A stretch of DNA of 7,842 nt from Roseobacter sp. (GTDB taxonomy: Bacteria > Pseudomonadota > Alphaproteobacteria > Rhodobacterales > Rhodobacteraceae): the NCBI GenBank assembly GCA_024636425.1, contig JAGXHB010000174.1:1-7842 (forward strand), given 5' to 3'. Of this stretch, positions 1 through 7,025 are shown one piece after another. Every line of letters begins with the position of its first letter. Positions within the stretch are counted from its first letter, which is position 1. The notes under the pieces were generated by a model that searched no databases, was not told the origin of the DNA, and saw only the letters and a program-made list of their open reading frames with translations. Position numbers and translations under genes: made by a program.

Positions 1-506
1 CCGACTACTTGTGTCGTACCGGGGAGCCGCCCTGTTTTTTCGAGATGAAGACGCCCGCCAACCCGAATGCGCACCGTCGTCGGCAAGCCTATCTCGCCGC
101 GATGGAGGCATTCGGGCACACGCCGCAGGTCGTATCCGTTGACGGCGAAGGCTGGAGCTTTGAAGAGATCGGGAGACTGGGGGGGCATGACGCGTTGGCC
201 AACGATCGGTTTTCGACAAACACGATTCTGTGCAGCAACGACCGGCTGGCCATCGGTCTGCTGACCGCTTGCTATGAAAGGGGCATGTCCGTCGGACGCA
301 AGAAAGGCTGCGCGGTTCGGGTGGCCGGTCAGGACAACCATCCCCATTCGCGCTACACCTGTCCGCCCCTGACCACCATTTCGCATGACTATGATGCTGT
401 CTCCGGCCACGCCGCCGAAGCGCTGTTTGCTGCGATTGACGGCAAGGTGGAGGATTGGAAAAGCACAAGAATCGAAGGAAAATTGATCCTGCGGGACTCT
501 GCCTGA
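1..506 (+). CDS. LacI-family transcriptional regulator, C-terminal part (5' end outside window)
   Basis: The reading frame is open from the left edge (first full codon at 3) to TGA at 504-506, giving about 167 residues. It resembles the C-terminal half of the periplasmic-binding-protein-like effector domain of LacI/GalR regulators. Family-like stretches are RRRQAYLAAM near the start, TILCSNDRLAIGLL (the strand-turn-helix with the conserved ND pair) in the middle, then VAGQDNHPHSRYTCPPLTTI, which matches the usual 'G.D......PPLTT' region, and HDYDAVSGHAAEALF before the end. The N-terminal helix-turn-helix is not in the window, so DNA binding is inferred from the family. A TTG at position 9 could be read as a start but lies inside the domain, so I treat the gene as truncated by the window edge. 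Its stop is 97 bases before the polyol transporter and 12 bases before a palindrome that fits a LacI-type operator. It is therefore the likely local regulator, sensing a polyol or a derived sugar. Confidence 0.85.
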   Translation, partial: DYLCRTGEPPCFFEMKTPANPNAHRRRQAYLAAMEAFGHTPQVVSVDGEGWSFEEIGRLGGHDALANDRFSTNTILCSNDRLAIGLLTACYERGMSVGRKKGCAVRVAGQDNHPHSRYTCPPLTTISHDYDAVSGHAAEALFAAIDGKVEDWKSTRIEGKLILRDSA

Positions 507-518
507 CCTCTGGATTAT

Positions 519-532
519 TTTACGCGCGTAAA
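519..532. promoter_or_regulatory. Candidate LacI-family operator (perfect 14-bp palindrome)
   Basis: TTTACGCGCGTAAA is a perfect inverted repeat centred on CG between 525 and 526; one further outer pair (517 A with 534 T) also matches. LacI-family operators are typically even-length palindromes of 14-20 bp with a central CG. The site lies between the stop of the LacI-type gene and the smoE promoter. It is upstream of, not over, the proposed -35 box, so either the promoter assignment is off or the regulator acts from an upstream position. Binding by the neighbouring regulator is inferred from proximity and symmetry. Confidence 0.6.
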
Positions 533-539
533 TTTTTAG

Positions 540-569
540 TTGACGTCGCGTTGCGCCGATCTCTAGTGT
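540..569 (+). promoter_or_regulatory. Putative sigma-70 promoter of the smo operon
   Basis: TTGACG at 540-545 matches five of six bases of the -35 consensus. TAGTGT at 564-569, after an 18-base spacer, matches the -10 consensus only at its first two and last bases. A start site near 575-577 would leave a leader of roughly 28 bases before the smoE ATG. The strong -35, weak -10 and upstream palindrome suit a regulated promoter. This is pattern matching by eye. Confidence 0.4.
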
Positions 570-603
570 TGCCGCTATTACATCTATCCAGGGAGGAAAC
601 CGG

Positions 604-1917
604 ATGTCTTTCAAGAGCACAGCTTGTGCCGCAACGGCGCTGACGCTGGCGACAGCATTCAGCGCATCGGCGGACAGTCATTCACCTACGATCACCATTG
701 CCACCGTGAACAACGGCGACATGATCCGCATGCAGGGATACACAGACGAATTTACCGAAGCATCCGGCATCGCCGTCGAATGGGTCACACTGGAGGAAAA
801 CGTTCTGCGCCAGCGTGTGACGACGGACATCACCACAAACGGTGGGCAGTTCGACATCATGACCATCGGCATGTACGAAACTCCGATCTGGGGCAAGAAC
901 GGTTGGCTGGTTCCACTTGATGGCTTGTCCGACTCTTATGACGTTGATGATCTTCTGCCGGCCATGTCGGGTGGGTTGAGCTTTGACGGGACGCTTTTCG
1001 CGGCACCGTTCTACGGCGAGTCCTCGATGATCATGTACCGCACAGATTTGATGGAAGAAGCCGGTATGGAAATGCCGGATGAGCCTACGTGGGATTTCAT
1101 CCGCGACGCGGCAGCCGCCATGACCGACCGTGACAACGATATCAACGGCATCTGCCTTCGTGGCAAAGCGGGTTGGGGCGAAGGCGGCGCGCTGATTACG
1201 GCGATGTCCAATTCGTTCGGCGCACGCTGGTTCGATGAAGACTGGAACGCGCAGTTCGATACCGAGGCTTGGGCCAACACCCTGACGTTCTTCAAGGACT
1301 TGATGGACGCATCCGGGCCGGCGGGCTATTCGACCAACGGCTTCAACGAAAACCTGAGCCTGTTCCAGCAAGGTAAATGCGGCATGTGGATCGACGCCAC
1401 TGTCGCCGCGTCCTTCGTGACCAACCCGGCAGACAGCACCGTGGCCGACAGCGTCGGTTTTGCGCTGGCACCCGATGCGGGTCTGGGCAAGCGGGCCAAC
1501 TGGCTTTGGGCCTGGGCGCTGGCGATTCCCGCAGGCACCCAGCAAAAAGACGCGGCGATGAAGTTCATCGAATGGGCGACCTCGAAAGACTATATCGAGC
1601 TGGTCGCAGAGAACGAAGGCTGGGCAAACGTCCCTCCGGGTGCGCGGACGTCGCTCTATGAGAACCCTGAGTACCAAAAGGTGCCGTTCGCGCAAAAAAC
1701 GCTCGACAGCATCCTGACGGCGGATCCCCAGAACCCGACCGTTGATCCGGTGCCTTATGTCGGCGTCCAGTTTGCCGCGATACCCGAATTTGCGGGCATT
1801 GCGTCCGAAGTAAGCCAGGAATTCTCGGCGGCTTATGCGGGTCAGCAGACTGTCGAAGAAGCTCTTGCCAAGGCGCAGGACATCACCACCGAAGCGATGG
1901 AAGCCGCAGGCTACTGA
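604..1917 (+). CDS. smoE: Sorbitol/mannitol ABC transporter, periplasmic substrate-binding protein SmoE
   Basis: This 437-residue protein resembles the family-1 extracellular sugar-binding proteins of CUT1 ABC importers and is close in length to the R. sphaeroides sorbitol/mannitol-binding protein. Residues 1-23 form a Sec signal peptide: Lys4, a hydrophobic Ala/Leu/Thr core and a signal peptidase I site A21-S22-A23 before Asp24. The mature start TITIATVNNGDMIRMQGYTD, the stretch around FDIMTIGMYETPIWGKNGWL and the C-terminal YVGVQFAAIPEF segment look characteristic of polyol-binding members. The ATG is preceded by a strong Shine-Dalgarno sequence, GGGAGGA at 591-597, with 6 bases between. 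It is the first gene of the transporter operon and should bind the polyol in the periplasm and deliver it to SmoF/SmoG. Sorbitol and mannitol specificity is inferred from the two dehydrogenases downstream; related polyols such as arabitol or xylitol cannot be excluded. Confidence 0.9.
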   Translation: MSFKSTACAATALTLATAFSASADSHSPTITIATVNNGDMIRMQGYTDEFTEASGIAVEWVTLEENVLRQRVTTDITTNGGQFDIMTIGMYETPIWGKNGWLVPLDGLSDSYDVDDLLPAMSGGLSFDGTLFAAPFYGESSMIMYRTDLMEEAGMEMPDEPTWDFIRDAAAAMTDRDNDINGICLRGKAGWGEGGALITAMSNSFGARWFDEDWNAQFDTEAWANTLTFFKDLMDASGPAGYSTNGFNENLSLFQQGKCGMWIDATVAASFVTNPADSTVADSVGFALAPDAGLGKRANWLWAWALAIPAGTQQKDAAMKFIEWATSKDYIELVAENEGWANVPPGARTSLYENPEYQKVPFAQKTLDSILTADPQNPTVDPVPYVGVQFAAIPEFAGIASEVSQEFSAAYAGQQTVEEALAKAQDITTEAMEAAGY

Positions 1918-1929
1918 CCTTCCTCCCAG

Positions 1930-1957
1930 CGGGAAGGCGGCCTGCGTTGCCTTCCCG
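1930..1957 (+). terminator. Intercistronic hairpin between smoE and smoF (partial terminator or 3' stabiliser)
   Basis: CGGGAAGGC (1930-1938) and GCCTTCCCG (1949-1957) are perfect complements, giving a 9-bp GC-rich stem with a 10-base loop that two G-U pairs could shorten. It begins 12 bases after the smoE stop. The following bases are C-rich (CCCCCCTCTCTTT), not a clean T run, so a full Rho-independent terminator is unlikely. In binding-protein transporter operons, a hairpin here commonly protects or truncates mRNA so that the binding protein exceeds the permeases; I infer that role. Confidence 0.6.
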
Positions 1958-2002
1958 TACCCCCCTCTCTTTGTCACCACCAGACGGCCCGCCGCCGTTA
2001 CC

Positions 2003-2009
2003 GGAGGAG
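2003..2009 (+). promoter_or_regulatory. Ribosome binding site that fixes the smoF start
   Basis: GGAGGAG lies 8 bases before the ATG at 2018. The reading frame is open further back, as far as an ATG at 1835 inside smoE. This near-perfect Shine-Dalgarno sequence and the permease-like N-terminus that follows decide for the ATG at 2018. A small hairpin (ACGGC 1984-1988 with GCCGT 1994-1998) sits just upstream. Confidence 0.8.
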
Positions 2010-2017
2010 TTTTATCC

Positions 2018-2896
2018 ATGGCCACGAAAGCGTCCCGGTCTGCCGCCCGTCTGATGATGGCACCCGCGGTGATCCTGCTGATGGGCTGGATGCTGGTGCC
2101 TTTGGTGCTGACTGTGTTCTTCTCATTCAAGAAATACCTGCCGCTGCGGGGGGACCGTTGGCAAAACGGGCTCGACTGGGTCGGCTTTGACAACTACGTC
2201 CGGTTTGTTTCGTCCAGTTCCTTCTGGCCCGCCGTCCAGACGACACTGATCATCGTGTTGGGCGTGTTGATCATCACGGTCAGTCTGGGCGTCCTGCTGG
2301 CCTTGCTTCTGGATCAGCCGATGTGGGGTCAGGGCATCGTCCGTATTCTGGTAATCGCGCCGTTCTTCGTGATGCCGACCGTGTCGGCGCTGGTCTGGAA
2401 GAACATGTTCATGGACCCGAACAACGGCCTTTTCGCGCATCTTTGGCAGTTTTTCGGGGCCGAGCCGGTGTCATGGCTCAGCGAGGCATCCCTGCCGTCG
2501 ATCATCCTCATCGTCTCCTGGCAGTGGCTGCCGTTCGCGACGCTGATCCTGCTGACCGCAATCCAATCGCTGGACAGCGAACAGCTTGAGGCCGCCGAAA
2601 TGGATGGCGCGCCGATCCTGTCGCGGTTCGGACATATCGTCCTGCCGCATCTTGGCCGCGCAATCACCATCGTCATCCTGATCCAGACCATCTTTCTGCT
2701 TTCCGTCTTCGCGGAAATTTTCGTGACCACCGGCGGCGCATTCGGCTCGCGGACACTGACCTATCTGATTTTTCAGCGCGTGCTGGAAAGCCAGAATGTC
2801 GGCTTGGGATCTGCGGGCGGTGTCTATGCCATCATCCTTGCCAACATCGTTGCCATCTTCCTGATGCGCATCGTCGGCAAGAACCTCGACACCTAA
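2018..2896 (+). CDS. smoF: Sorbitol/mannitol ABC transporter, inner-membrane permease SmoF (MalF-like)
   Basis: From the ATG at 2018 the product is 292 residues, the usual size for a CUT1 permease without the extra MalF periplasmic insertion. About six hydrophobic segments are visible, near residues 12-36, 70-98, 108-128, 160-182, 215-237 and 262-286. The cytoplasmic EAA loop that docks onto the ATPase is clear: EAAEMDGAPILSRFGHIVLP at residues 191-210, with the conserved glycine G205. The protein should pair with SmoG to form the membrane channel for polyols released by SmoE. It follows smoE after a 100-base gap with hairpins and precedes smoG by 12 bases, so translation of the two permeases is probably coupled. 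A longer start at 1835 would overlap smoE and add a charged, non-membrane tail, and is rejected. Confidence 0.9.
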   Translation: MATKASRSAARLMMAPAVILLMGWMLVPLVLTVFFSFKKYLPLRGDRWQNGLDWVGFDNYVRFVSSSSFWPAVQTTLIIVLGVLIITVSLGVLLALLLDQPMWGQGIVRILVIAPFFVMPTVSALVWKNMFMDPNNGLFAHLWQFFGAEPVSWLSEASLPSIILIVSWQWLPFATLILLTAIQSLDSEQLEAAEMDGAPILSRFGHIVLPHLGRAITIVILIQTIFLLSVFAEIFVTTGGAFGSRTLTYLIFQRVLESQNVGLGSAGGVYAIILANIVAIFLMRIVGKNLDT

Positions 2897-2908
2897 GGGA
2901 GCACGGAT

Positions 2909-3739
2909 ATGGCACGCGCAGTCACGCCTCGCCGCAAGGCCTTGTTCACCATGATCGCGTGGGCGATCGGTCTGGTGATCTTCTTTCCGATCCTCTGGAC
3001 GATCCTCACCAGCTTCAAGACCGAAGCGCAGGCCATCAGCGATCCGCCGGTGTTCCTGTTCTTTGACTGGACGCTGGAGAATTACAGCGTGGTGCAAGAA
3101 CGGTCCAACTACATGCGGTTCCTGTGGAATTCCGTCATCATCGCAGGCGGGTCAACCCTGCTGGGCGTGATGATCGCCGTGCCTGCCGCGTGGTCGATGG
3201 CCTTCGTTCCCAGCACTCGCACCAAGGACATCCTGCTGTGGATGCTGTCGACCAAGATGCTGCCGGCAGTCGGCGTGCTGTACCCGATCTACCTGATCTT
3301 TATCGAACTTGGGCTTCTGGACACGCGCACCGGGCTTGTCATCGTGCTGATGCTGATCAACCTGCCGATCATCGTCTGGATGCTTTACACCTATTTCAAG
3401 GAAATCCCCGGCGAGATACTCGAGGCAGCGCGGATGGACGGGGCCACGCTCAAGGAAGAAATCCTGTATGTGCTGACACCCATGGCCATCCCCGGCATCG
3501 CATCGACCGTGCTGCTGAACTTCATCCTTGCCTGGAACGAGGCGTTCTGGACGCTCAACCTGACCGCTGCCAAGGCCGCGCCACTGACCGCCTTCATCGC
3601 GAGCTATTCGAGCCCCGAAGGGCTTTTCTACGCAAAACTCAGCGCCGCTTCGACCATGGCGATCGCACCGATCCTGATCCTTGGCTGGTTCAGCCAGAAA
3701 CAACTTGTCCGCGGCCTGACGTTCGGCGCGGTGAAATAA
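2909..3739 (+). CDS. smoG: Sorbitol/mannitol ABC transporter, inner-membrane permease SmoG (MalG-like)
   Basis: The 276-residue product is typical in length for the second CUT1 permease. A short basic N-terminus (ARAVTPRRK) leads into a first membrane helix at about residues 11-36, and further hydrophobic segments give about six helices. The EAA motif reads EAARMDGATLKEEILYVLTP from residue 172, as in MalG-type subunits, and would contact SmoK. The C-terminus SQKQLVRGLTFGAVK matches the usual '..F.....GLT.GAVK' ending of this family, which suggests a full-length gene. It starts 12 bases after smoF, with AAGGGAG overlapping the smoF stop region as ribosome binding site, and ends 12 bases before smoK. 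Its role as half of the channel is established for the family; the polyol substrate is inferred from context. Confidence 0.9.
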   Translation: MARAVTPRRKALFTMIAWAIGLVIFFPILWTILTSFKTEAQAISDPPVFLFFDWTLENYSVVQERSNYMRFLWNSVIIAGGSTLLGVMIAVPAAWSMAFVPSTRTKDILLWMLSTKMLPAVGVLYPIYLIFIELGLLDTRTGLVIVLMLINLPIIVWMLYTYFKEIPGEILEAARMDGATLKEEILYVLTPMAIPGIASTVLLNFILAWNEAFWTLNLTAAKAAPLTAFIASYSSPEGLFYAKLSAASTMAIAPILILGWFSQKQLVRGLTFGAVK

Positions 3740-3751
3740 GGAAGTCACCTC

Positions 3752-4756
3752 ATGGGGAAAATAGAACTCAAGCAGGTAACCAAAAGCTTCGGCGACGTGC
3801 AGGTCATTCCGCCGCTGGATCTGACGATTGAAGATGGTGAATTTACCGTCTTTGTCGGCCCGTCAGGCTGCGGAAAGTCAACGCTTTTGCGGCTGATTGC
3901 GGGGCTCGAGGACATCACATCGGGGCATATCGAAATCGACGGGAAGGATGCGACAAACTTGGTGCCGGCCAAGCGCGGGCTTGCGATGGTGTTTCAGTCC
4001 TACGCACTTTATCCGCACATGTCCGTGCGCAAGAACATCGCCTTTCCGCTGAAAATGGCCAAGATGGATCAGGCCGCGATCAAGAAGCGGGTGGAGGGTG
4101 CAGCACAGGTGCTCAACCTTACCGACTACCTTGACCGGCGACCGGGCCAGTTGTCGGGCGGCCAGCGCCAGCGGGTTGCGATTGGCCGGGCGATCGTGCG
4201 CGAACCCTCGGCCTTTCTGTTCGACGAACCCCTGTCGAACCTTGATGCCGCGTTGCGCGTCGGTATGCGGATGGAGATTTCGGAGCTTCACAAGAAGCTG
4301 GACACCACGATGGTCTACGTCACGCACGATCAGGTGGAAGCGATGACGATGGCCGACAAGATCGTGGTGCTGCAGGCGGGCGTGATAGAACAGGTCGGCT
4401 CCCCTCTCGAGCTTTACCGCGCGCCGCGCAACATCTTTGTGGCGGGCTTTATCGGCTCACCCAAGATGAACCTTATCAGCGGCGCTGAGGCTGCAAGTCA
4501 CGATGCCCATACCATCGGCATCCGGCCCGAACATATCGACGTTGTCGAATCCGATGGCCAGTGGCAAGGCACCGTCGGCGTGTCGGAGCATCTGGGATCG
4601 GACACCTTTTTTCATATTCACAACACCGGGCTGGCCGACACGCTGACGGTCCGGGCGATTGGCGATGTAAACCTGCGCCACGGCGACACCATTCATCTCA
4701 AGCCGCGCACCGCTGAATTTCACCGCTTTGATGCACAAGGGTTGCGGATCGCATGA
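3752..4756 (+). CDS. smoK: Sorbitol/mannitol ABC transporter, ATP-binding subunit SmoK (MalK/UgpC type)
   Basis: The 334-residue protein has every motif of an active ABC ATPase: Walker A GPSGCGKST at 36-44, Q-loop Q82, signature LSGGQRQR at 134-141, Walker B AFLFDE at 154-159 with catalytic Glu159, D-loop SNLD at 162-165 and switch His192. The stretch VFQSYALYPHMSV is typical of the MalK/UgpC subfamily. The C-terminal part, from about residue 235, is the OB-fold (TOBE) domain, with SPKMNLISG and GIRPEHIDV as landmarks. It powers import through SmoF/SmoG from the cytoplasmic face. The regulatory tail is shorter than in E. coli MalK (about 370 residues), so MalT-like control is not expected. 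AAGGAAG just upstream serves as ribosome binding site. The gene ends in ATGA, overlapping the smoS start by 4 bases. Such ATPases can serve more than one CUT1 permease pair, but its position points to this one. Confidence 0.92.
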   Translation: MGKIELKQVTKSFGDVQVIPPLDLTIEDGEFTVFVGPSGCGKSTLLRLIAGLEDITSGHIEIDGKDATNLVPAKRGLAMVFQSYALYPHMSVRKNIAFPLKMAKMDQAAIKKRVEGAAQVLNLTDYLDRRPGQLSGGQRQRVAIGRAIVREPSAFLFDEPLSNLDAALRVGMRMEISELHKKLDTTMVYVTHDQVEAMTMADKIVVLQAGVIEQVGSPLELYRAPRNIFVAGFIGSPKMNLISGAEAASHDAHTIGIRPEHIDVVESDGQWQGTVGVSEHLGSDTFFHIHNTGLADTLTVRAIGDVNLRHGDTIHLKPRTAEFHRFDAQGLRIA

Positions 4757-5532
4757 ACCGGCTTGACGGAAAGACGGCACTGATCACGGGTGCTGCGCGT
4801 GGTATCGGCAGGGCATTTGCCGCCGCCTATCTGCGCGAGGGCGCACGTGTCATCATCGCAGACATCGACGAGAAAAGGGCGGCGGACACCGCACTGCAAC
4901 TGGACAAGGACAACGCACTGGCGGTGAAACTTGATGTCACCGACCCACGCAGCATCGTCGATGCCATCGACATCGCGCAAAGCTACGGTTTCGGGCCGAT
5001 CGACATTCTGATCAATAATGCAGCACTTTTTACCGCTGCACCCGTCGTGGACATCACTCAAGAAGACTATCACCGCGTCTTTGACGTCAATGTGAAGGGA
5101 ACGCTTTTCACGCTGCAAGCCGTCGCGGGGCACATGATCGACCATGGTGTGCGCGGCAAGATCATCAACATGGCCTCACAGGCGGGTCGGCGCGGCGAAG
5201 CCCTGGTCGCGGTTTACTGCGCGTCCAAAGCCGCCGTGATCAGCCTGACCCAATCGGCGGGCCTGAACCTGATCCAGCATGGCATCAACGTCAACGCCAT
5301 CGCACCCGGTGTCGTCGACGGCGAACATTGGGACGGCGTCGATGCATTTTTCGCAAAGTTCGAGGGCAAGCAACCGGGCCAGAAAAAGCGCGAAGTGAGC
5401 GCCGCCGTCCCCTTTGGCCGGATGGGCACGGCAGACGACCTGACGGGTATGGCGATCTTTCTCGCCAGTTCGGAGGCCGACTATATCGTCGCACAAACCT
5501 ACAACGTCGACGGCGGAAACTGGATGAGCTGA
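4753..5532 (+). CDS. smoS: Sorbitol dehydrogenase, short-chain (SDR) type (L-iditol 2-dehydrogenase)
   Basis: This 259-residue classical SDR should oxidise D-sorbitol to D-fructose with NAD+ in the cytoplasm; the R. sphaeroides enzyme of 256 residues also accepts galactitol and L-iditol. Visible features are the Rossmann motif TGAARGIG (12-19), Asp37 at the end of the second strand (which favours NAD over NADP), DV at 61-62, NNA at 88-90 and the catalytic tetrad Asn113, Ser142, Tyr155 and Lys159 (YCASK). The C-terminal YNVDGGNWMS is the usual SDR ending. The start overlaps the smoK stop as ATGA, and no good Shine-Dalgarno sequence stands directly before it, so translation is probably coupled to smoK. 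Coupling a dehydrogenase to the transporter ATPase supports a polyol substrate. Another polyol 2-dehydrogenase activity, such as galactitol, is the main alternative. Confidence 0.88.
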   Translation: MNRLDGKTALITGAARGIGRAFAAAYLREGARVIIADIDEKRAADTALQLDKDNALAVKLDVTDPRSIVDAIDIAQSYGFGPIDILINNAALFTAAPVVDITQEDYHRVFDVNVKGTLFTLQAVAGHMIDHGVRGKIINMASQAGRRGEALVAVYCASKAAVISLTQSAGLNLIQHGINVNAIAPGVVDGEHWDGVDAFFAKFEGKQPGQKKREVSAAVPFGRMGTADDLTGMAIFLASSEADYIVAQTYNVDGGNWMS

Positions 5533-5561
5533 TGAAAGATGCAGCGTAAGGAAACTCAGGC

Positions 5562-7025
5562 ATGAAACTCAGCACCGGCACCCTGTCTCAACTGCCCGAT
5601 AACATCGGCAGACCCGCCTACGACCGCGCGGGACTGACCCCCGGTATCGTGCATATCGGCCTTGGCAATTTTCACCGCGCGCATCAGGCGTGGTATCTGC
5701 ATCGACTGATGCAGAAGGGTCTTGCGCAGGATTGGGCGATCATCGGCGCAGGCGTACGTCCAAGTGACGCAGTGATGCGCGACCATCTGCAGGCGCAAGA
5801 TTACCTGACCACGCTGATCGAACTCGATCCCGCAGGTGTTTCAGCCGAGGTGATCGGGCCGATGATCGACTTTCTGCCGATCGAAGCCGACAATGCTGCC
5901 TTGATTCTCCGTATGTCGGACCCCGCGATCCGCATCGTATCCCTGACCGTGACCGAAGGCGGATATTACCGGAACGCGTCGGGTGATCTGGACACCGCCC
6001 ACCCCGAGATTGCGTATGACGGCGCGCATCCGGATCAGCCTCGAACGGCATTCGGCGCGATGATCGCAGCGCTCAGGGCGCGGAGGGACGCAGGGCACGG
6101 TCCCTTTACAGCGATGTGCTGTGACAACCTTCAGGGCAACGGCGCGATCTTGCGGCAGACGGTCGTTGGCCTTGCCAAGCTCGGTGATCCCGACCTTGCC
6201 GAGTGGATCAACCGGAATGTCACCTTTCCCAATGCCATGGTGGACTGCATCGTGCCTGCAACCGGACAGGCAGAGCGTGACATTGCCCAAAGCCTGGGTA
6301 TTGACGACGCCGTGCCCGTCACCCACGAGAACTTTCGCCAATGGGTGATCGAAGACAGCTTTTGCGCTGGTCGCCCAATGTGGGAAGATGTCGGCGCAAC
6401 GCTGACGACCGATGTTCACCCCTTTGAAAGCATGAAAATACGCATCCTGAACGCCGGGCATCAGGTGCTTGCCAATGCAGGCGAAATCCTGGGCTGCGCA
6501 ACGATCGCCGATTGCATGATCGATCCGGACATCTCCGCTTTCTTCCGCAAGGTGCAAACCACAGGTATCTTGCCCCATGTCGATGCGGTCGAAGGCATGC
6601 CGCCTGATCAATATCTGACCCTGATCGAACAACGGTTTTCGAACGCCAGAATTCACGACACCACCCGGCGCGTCGCCTTTGACGGATCGTCGCGGCATCC
6701 CGGCTTTGTGCTGCCCACATTGCGTGATGCGCTCAAGGCCGGGGCCGATATTGAAGGCCTGTCGCTGACCGAAGCATTGTGGGCACGCATGTGCACTGGC
6801 CTTCGCGAAGACGGCAGCACCATCGCGCCCAACGACCCGCAGTGGCCTGCCCTTCTCGACGCGGCCACTGCCGCGCAGACGCATCCCGCAGCCTGGCTGG
6901 ACCAACCGGCGATCTATGGCGGTTTGAACGGGGATGAAAGGTTTCGGGAGGCGTTCACCAGTTGGCTTGACCGGATCTGGACAGACGGGGCGCGTGCCAC
7001 GCTGAAAACCTATCTGGCTGGATGA
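5562..7025 (+). CDS. mtlK: Mannitol 2-dehydrogenase, polyol-specific long-chain dehydrogenase
   Basis: The 487-residue product fits the long-chain mannitol dehydrogenase family (about 480-500 residues, zinc-independent), which converts D-mannitol to D-fructose with NAD+; members often also oxidise D-arabitol. The N-terminal nucleotide-binding domain starts with GIVHIGLGNFHRAHQ (28-42), containing the GxGxFxRAH motif. In the C-terminal catalytic domain MKIRILNAGHQVLAN places Lys292, Asn297 and His300 at the spacing of the catalytic Lys-Asn-His triad known from the Pseudomonas fluorescens enzyme. The segment FPNAMVDCIVPATG (Asp228) matches the conserved 'MVDRI.P' region, but with Cys229 where Arg is usual. 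It starts 29 bases after smoS, with AAGGA at 5548-5552 as ribosome binding site. Fructuronate or tagaturonate reductase, from the same superfamily, is possible but does not fit the neighbours. Confidence 0.9.
   Translation: MKLSTGTLSQLPDNIGRPAYDRAGLTPGIVHIGLGNFHRAHQAWYLHRLMQKGLAQDWAIIGAGVRPSDAVMRDHLQAQDYLTTLIELDPAGVSAEVIGPMIDFLPIEADNAALILRMSDPAIRIVSLTVTEGGYYRNASGDLDTAHPEIAYDGAHPDQPRTAFGAMIAALRARRDAGHGPFTAMCCDNLQGNGAILRQTVVGLAKLGDPDLAEWINRNVTFPNAMVDCIVPATGQAERDIAQSLGIDDAVPVTHENFRQWVIEDSFCAGRPMWEDVGATLTTDVHPFESMKIRILNAGHQVLANAGEILGCATIADCMIDPDISAFFRKVQTTGILPHVDAVEGMPPDQYLTLIEQRFSNARIHDTTRRVAFDGSSRHPGFVLPTLRDALKAGADIEGLSLTEALWARMCTGLREDGSTIAPNDPQWPALLDAATAAQTHPAAWLDQPAIYGGLNGDERFREAFTSWLDRIWTDGARATLKTYLAG

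Noticed and set aside
9..506. A short complete gene starting at TTG (position 9)
   Set aside because: The frame stays open to the left edge and the start would fall inside a LacI effector domain. A gene truncated by the window is the simpler reading.
483..519. Alternative smoE promoter with TTGATC at 483-488 as -35
   Set aside because: No -10-like hexamer at 16-19 bases; the A/T-rich ATTATT near 514-519 is about 25 bases away, too far.
1835..2017. Longer N-terminus for SmoF from an ATG at 1835
   Set aside because: It would overlap the end of smoE by 83 bases and cross the hairpin, and would add a basic non-membrane stretch. The ATG at 2018 has a strong ribosome binding site and gives the family length.
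682..2193. Long open frame on the - strand (about 503 codons) opposite smoE and the start of smoF
   Set aside because: Its translation is rich in Arg, His, Gly and Cys with no recognisable domain and spans two clear + strand genes and their gap. It is the usual antisense shadow in GC-rich DNA.
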